From Hyaloscypha bicolor E (taxonomy: Eukaryota > Ascomycota > Leotiomycetes > Helotiales > Hyaloscyphaceae), in NCBI RefSeq assembly GCF_002865645.1, contig NW_020194628.1:1-64000 (forward strand): a stretch of DNA of 64,000 nt, written 5' to 3'. Below are positions 63,560 through 64,000 of the stretch, piece after piece (within the stretch, counting starts at the first letter, position 1; the number at the start of each line of letters is the position of its first letter). The position numbers were made by a program, and so were the translations under genes. The notes beneath the pieces are model-generated. The model had not been told where the DNA came from, ran no database searches, and was given only the letters and a program-made list of their open reading frames with translations.

Positions 63560-63990
63560 ATATATTATTTTATTTATCTATTACCTTTTTAGATATTATT
63601 CTATAGTATTTTTACTTCTATATATATTAAGTAGCTTATTTAATACCTAATTTCTTTTAATATATATTTATTTAATAAAATATATAGTTATAAAACCTTT
63701 ATATAGTCTTAATTAAATAAGCTTTAAGTACCTTTATTACCTTAATCTTAATATCTAGAAAGCTAGCCTTCTTTACTTAATAATATCGAGTTTTACTATA
63801 TTTCTAGTATATCTTAATTAGATTAATTTTATAATAAAACTTTAGTAAAAATATAGCCTTATATTCCTGATCTATAATAAGCTCTTTAACTTAGAACTTC
63901 TTTTTAAAGAAGTCTTAATAGTTTAATAGTATATAAGCTAAATAGTATATTTATTTAATAGTAAAAAAGTATTTAAGAAATATAATATAT
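63560..63990 (-). mobile_element. DDE-type transposase ghost, C-terminal part
   Basis: The minus strand reads VKELIIDQEYKAIFLLKFYYKINLIKIY-x-KYSKTRYY-x-VKKASFLD (about 63890 down to 63745), then TI-x-RFYNYIFY-x-INIY-x-KKLGIK-x-AT (about 63700-63620). This fits the C-terminal block of fungal DDE transposases: FLPKFH-x-ELNPIE-x-YWG, then IRRF-x-NRS and GLTGKAA. The replacements are C-to-T and G-to-A types. The 5' part of the gene lies beyond the window end. No terminal repeat was seen. Confidence 0.55.
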
Positions 63991-64000
63991 TTAATATTCT

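Noticed and set aside
1..64000. CRISPR array, rRNA or tRNA genes
   Set aside because: No regularly spaced identical repeats with unique spacers, no rRNA-like conserved GC segments, and no cloverleaf with a GTTCRANNC box was noticed.

Overview
This window starts at a chromosome end. Bases 1-95 are an uninterrupted (CCCTAA)n telomere, and the rest is subtelomere of a filamentous ascomycete (Pezizomycotina). The evidence is the TTAGGG-type telomere, a Clr5-domain gene with two short introns (59 and 51 bp), fungal chromoviral, copia and hAT elements, and a strong repeat-induced point mutation (RIP) signature. In the AT-rich blocks CpA and TpG are almost absent while CpT and ApG persist, so Gln codons CAA/CAG have become TAA/TAG. 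The species cannot be named from this.

Layout. (1) 96-4980: RIP-destroyed minus-strand coding frame, about 1,600 codons, running without net frameshift into the telomere repeats. (2) 5083-6023 and 13472-14412: two 941-bp direct repeats, exactly 8,389 bp apart, each holding three 182-bp tandem units. They flank a second destroyed coding region on the plus strand (5999-12749). (3) 14867-18224: a normal-GC island with an apparently intact three-exon Clr5/fungal transcription-factor gene (minus strand) and, divergent from it, a RIP-damaged Myb/AT-hook gene (plus). (4) 18225-23480: AT-rich block with a truncated gypsy gag-protease remnant. (5) 23600-26410: second island with a small coiled-coil pseudogene and a long kinase-like pseudogene, both with in-frame stops. 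(6) 26414-37535: AT-rich block with ghosts of a hAT transposase and a second kinase. (7) 37541-57801: a triple nest of LTR retrotransposons. A copia element is split in its integrase by gypsy/chromovirus A, which is split between gag and protease by its near-twin B. Each level has its own 5-bp target duplication. (8) 57802-64000: AT-rich block ending in a minus-strand DDE transposase ghost that leaves the window.

Together the window looks like a RIP-silenced, heterochromatic subtelomere where transposons accumulated in at least three successive waves. Only one gene, the Clr5 factor, still has a complete open structure; its neighbours in the islands carry RIP-type lesions. The most unusual items are the two giant telomere-proximal ghost genes, the 941-bp repeats between them, and a third coding region downstream of pol in the chromovirus. 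Domain calls in RIP-mutated sequence rest on reading TAA/TAG as former Gln, and often AAT as former Asp, so they are inferences from motif patterns rather than database hits.
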